NCBI GenBank assembly: GCA_963921795.1
Contig: OY997651.1
Span: 54,210,018 to 54,274,017, forward strand
Direction of reading: 5' to 3'
Length of the DNA: 64,000 nucleotides
Source: Nannobrachium achirus
Lineage: Eukaryota; Chordata; Actinopteri; Myctophiformes; Myctophidae
How positions within the stretch are numbered: the stretch's first letter is position 1; each line of letters begins with the position of its first letter. The notes beneath the pieces are model-generated. The model worked only from the letters and a program-made list of their open reading frames with translations. It did not search any database and was not told where the DNA came from. Position numbers and translations under genes: made by a program. Below are positions 62,028-64,000 of the stretch, one piece after another.

Positions 62028-64000
62028 ATGGCCGACGACGCAAGTTATGGCGATGCCGATGAGGCTCAAACCAACTTCGGTTCCTCCCATGAGGACGAGG
62101 GGGGCCAGGCCCTCCCCAATGCCCCTAGAATGGAGGGGACCTTAGGGTTCGGGTCCCCTCCCACCCAGTATCGGTCCTTATCTTCACACCCCCCTCCTTA
62201 TCCAGAAAGTGAGGAACACACCTCAGTGGGGTCGGACAGGCCCCAGAGCCAGATCTACCCTCACCTACCGAGCCTAGTACCCACGCTCTCAATTGCCCAA
62301 CAAGAGATTAGACCGGCCAACCCCCATCAAGGAGGGGGGCTAACCATAATCCGAACTGATATAGTTAACCTGGGGGGGCGCCCCTGTGTAATGGTGAACC
62401 CTGCAAACGACACGTTGTCACATGTCGGAGGGGTGGCCTCTGCACTCGCTCACATGGCAGGGCCAGCTATGCAAGCAGAATCAGACCAACTAGTGACCAA
62501 TAATTCTGGACCCTTTAACCGGGACCAGGTTGTGGTAACCACCGCCTGCCGCAACCAAAATATTTTGGCCATCCTCCACGTTATTCTACACCGGAGGACG
62601 GAAACCCTAGACGAGAATCCCCGCCGCGTCCTAAAGAGGGCGTACGATAATGTCATGCGTACAGCTCAAGAAGTACTCCAGGGAGTCGAAATTAACAATC
62701 TGATTATGACCCCCTTTGGATGTGGGGTTTTCGGCTACTCCCCAATGGACTCCCTAGAGGCCTTTAAGGCCTCCTGGACCGAACACGGGCAGCACCTTAA
62801 CATTAAGCTGTGCGTACGCGAGCCAGAACGCTATGAGCCATGGAGGCGGTCGCTGGCCGAGCCAGTCACCCACGTTCTCGACCCAGACTTCTCTGGGCTC
62901 CAGGCACCACATTCTGGGCGACCCTCACCGGGCCAAACCCATGCTCACCACCCCCCCGAAGAACTTGAGGGGGGCAGGGGCCCTTCCGGCCCCCGAACGC
63001 CCCGACCTGGGCGACCCTCACCGGGCCAAACCCATGCTCACCACCCCCCCGAAGAACTTGAGGGGGGCAGGGGCCCTTCCGGCCCCCAAACGCCCCGACC
63101 TGGGCAGCCCTCCCCGAGCCAGCCTCGATCACACCACACTCCCGGGTCACCCGGGGATCCTAACTTAGGGCAGTTGACCTTAGGCGGCAGAGAAAACCCA
63201 AATCCCCCAGGCGAGGGGGCCTTCACGGTCGGGGATACCAGGGTCCTGATTGAGGTACTGGCACCCGATCAAGTGAACACCCAGCTCGGCCATGGTCCCC
63301 TCCTCACCCTACACCACCCCAATTTAGCTGAAAATGAAGACCACGAGGCAGAGGTGAGGAGACTTCTCGGCCGAGCTCATGCCCGAAGGGCTAGAGCTCG
63401 AGCCAAAGCCTCCCAGGGTGAGGGGGCAAGCCAGCAGCCTAATGGAGACTTAGGAGCAGGGGAAATAGCAGAGGTCGACCCAGGGGACTCTGCAGGCCAG
63501 TTATACACCTCCATTTTTCATGGAGTACTAAGTACCCAGGTTTATAGCAAAACTCACCAACCCCACCCAGAGACCCTAGCCGAAAATTGGAAATTACTCA
63601 TTGAGGAGGCTCTAGGATGGGCTGAGGAGGATGTGTCCCCTATAATGACAATCAGGTGTAGGACCCAGGGGAGGAATTACCAGGGCATATCCACCAAACG
63701 TTTGATTGAAGGACTTGCCCTGGCCGTACCTTTTGATCACGGTATACTTCTGGTGAGAATCCTAGTGGATACTCCAAATTTCAAAACTATCCTTAGGGAT
63801 AAAATCATGGACGCTCACACAGCATGGCTCCAGTCCCTCGATGGGGACCAGGAGGACGAGAATGTCCAAGTGGAAGCCCCACGGAGCTGGAGAAGCGAAA
63901 CAAGGTGCTCTGAGAGGGCGGGAACCCCATTCCCTAGCCCCTCTAGATGTCCTGCACCCGGGAACCCCTCAGTGGGCCATCCCCCGGATATTACTCATAA
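62028..64000 (+). CDS. Gag-position polyprotein with macro domain (partial)
   Basis: Open from ATG 62028 to the window edge (657 codons, no stop), the first long ORF after the primer site, so it sits where gag does. Residues 1-100 are acidic and Pro-rich with PPPY at 55-58, a late-domain motif used by Gag proteins to recruit Nedd4-type ligases. About 105-265 is a macro domain: IIRTDIVN, VNPANDTLSHVGGVASALA (124-142; Asn124, Asn127 and the Gly loop of the ADP-ribose site) and TPFGCGVFGYSP (phosphate loop). Then a 31-residue Pro/Gly/His repeat (2.3 copies, from about 297), an Arg-rich stretch (RAHARRARARAKA), and a folded-looking region (TSIFHGVLS, ENWKLLIEEALGWAEED) that may be capsid-like. 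No CCHC knuckle before the edge. GC-rich compared with flanks. Other reading: a host gene captured by, or lying beside, an LTR. Confidence 0.82.
   Translation, partial: MADDASYGDADEAQTNFGSSHEDEGGQALPNAPRMEGTLGFGSPPTQYRSLSSHPPPYPESEEHTSVGSDRPQSQIYPHLPSLVPTLSIAQQEIRPANPHQGGGLTIIRTDIVNLGGRPCVMVNPANDTLSHVGGVASALAHMAGPAMQAESDQLVTNNSGPFNRDQVVVTTACRNQNILAILHVILHRRTETLDENPRRVLKRAYDNVMRTAQEVLQGVEINNLIMTPFGCGVFGYSPMDSLEAFKASWTEHGQHLNIKLCVREPERYEPWRRSLAEPVTHVLDPDFSGLQAPHSGRPSPGQTHAHHPPEELEGGRGPSGPRTPRPGRPSPGQTHAHHPPEELEGGRGPSGPQTPRPGQPSPSQPRSHHTPGSPGDPNLGQLTLGGRENPNPPGEGAFTVGDTRVLIEVLAPDQVNTQLGHGPLLTLHHPNLAENEDHEAEVRRLLGRAHARRARARAKASQGEGASQQPNGDLGAGEIAEVDPGDSAGQLYTSIFHGVLSTQVYSKTHQPHPETLAENWKLLIEEALGWAEEDVSPIMTIRCRTQGRNYQGISTKRLIEGLALAVPFDHGILLVRILVDTPNFKTILRDKIMDAHTAWLQSLDGDQEDENVQVEAPRSWRSETRCSERAGTPFPSPSRCPAPGNPSVGHPPDITH
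62916..63120 (+). repeat. 93-bp in-frame tandem repeat in the polyprotein ORF
   Basis: Units start at 62916, 63009 and 63102 (third partial and diverged). The first two differ at a handful of bases and encode GRPSPGQTHAHHPPEELEGG followed by RGPSGP-TPRP. The length, a multiple of three, keeps the frame. Confidence 0.92.

Noticed and set aside
62866..63226. Gly-rich minus-strand ORFs opposite the polyprotein
   Set aside because: Shadow of the GC-rich 93-bp repeat in the plus-strand frame, which is open for 657 codons.

Overview
The window is teleost fish nuclear DNA. It has two spliced vertebrate genes with long introns, very many microsatellites, tRNA-derived SINEs, hAT-type and palindromic non-autonomous transposons, and a retrovirus-like provirus running off the right edge. 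I cannot name the species from sequence alone.

Layout. (1) About 0.16-10.5 kb, minus strand: a complete four-exon MHC class II alpha chain gene (exons 10439-10505, 5666-5911, 3778-4062, 155-405; 282 residues, all junctions in phase) with a recognisable X/Y-box promoter at 10632-10671. Intron 1 holds a ~3.3 kb foldback element built from 435-bp tandem units. (2) 10.7-19.7 kb: intergenic, packed with repeats. (3) 19.7-39.36 kb, minus strand: a complete 12-exon melusin gene (itgb1bp2; CHORD-CHORD-CS plus acidic tail, 431 residues). Its introns are full of hAT-like elements and microsatellites, some touching the splice sites. (4) 39.4-51.4 kb: repeats only. (5) 51.4-53.5 kb, minus strand: a fish-type GIMAP/septin-like P-loop GTPase with a cysteine-rich tail. 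A 623-bp transposon flanked by CTAA interrupts it; removing the transposon together with one CTAA copy leaves a continuous frame. (6) 53.6-58.2 kb: repeats and unassigned DNA. (7) 58263-64000, plus strand: the 5' part of an endogenous retrovirus-like element. It has a ~2.1-kb LTR with TGTTGAC/GTCAACA ends, a perfect lysine-type primer binding site (60378-60395), a 1.6-kb leader with four look-alike stem-loops, and a Gag-position ORF (62028 to beyond the edge) carrying a macro (ADP-ribose-binding) domain, a PPPY motif and a 31-residue tandem repeat.

Two things stand out as possibly undescribed. One is the macro domain inside a retroelement Gag-position polyprotein with a structured leader. The other is a shared hairpin module (AAAATAGCMGATCTACAAGC and its complement around a GC-rich core), found at more than 30 places and sitting in the middle of several otherwise different transposon families. 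MHC II alpha and melusin look intact and are read in the same direction; nothing suggests they act together. Most of the remaining DNA is mobile-element debris.
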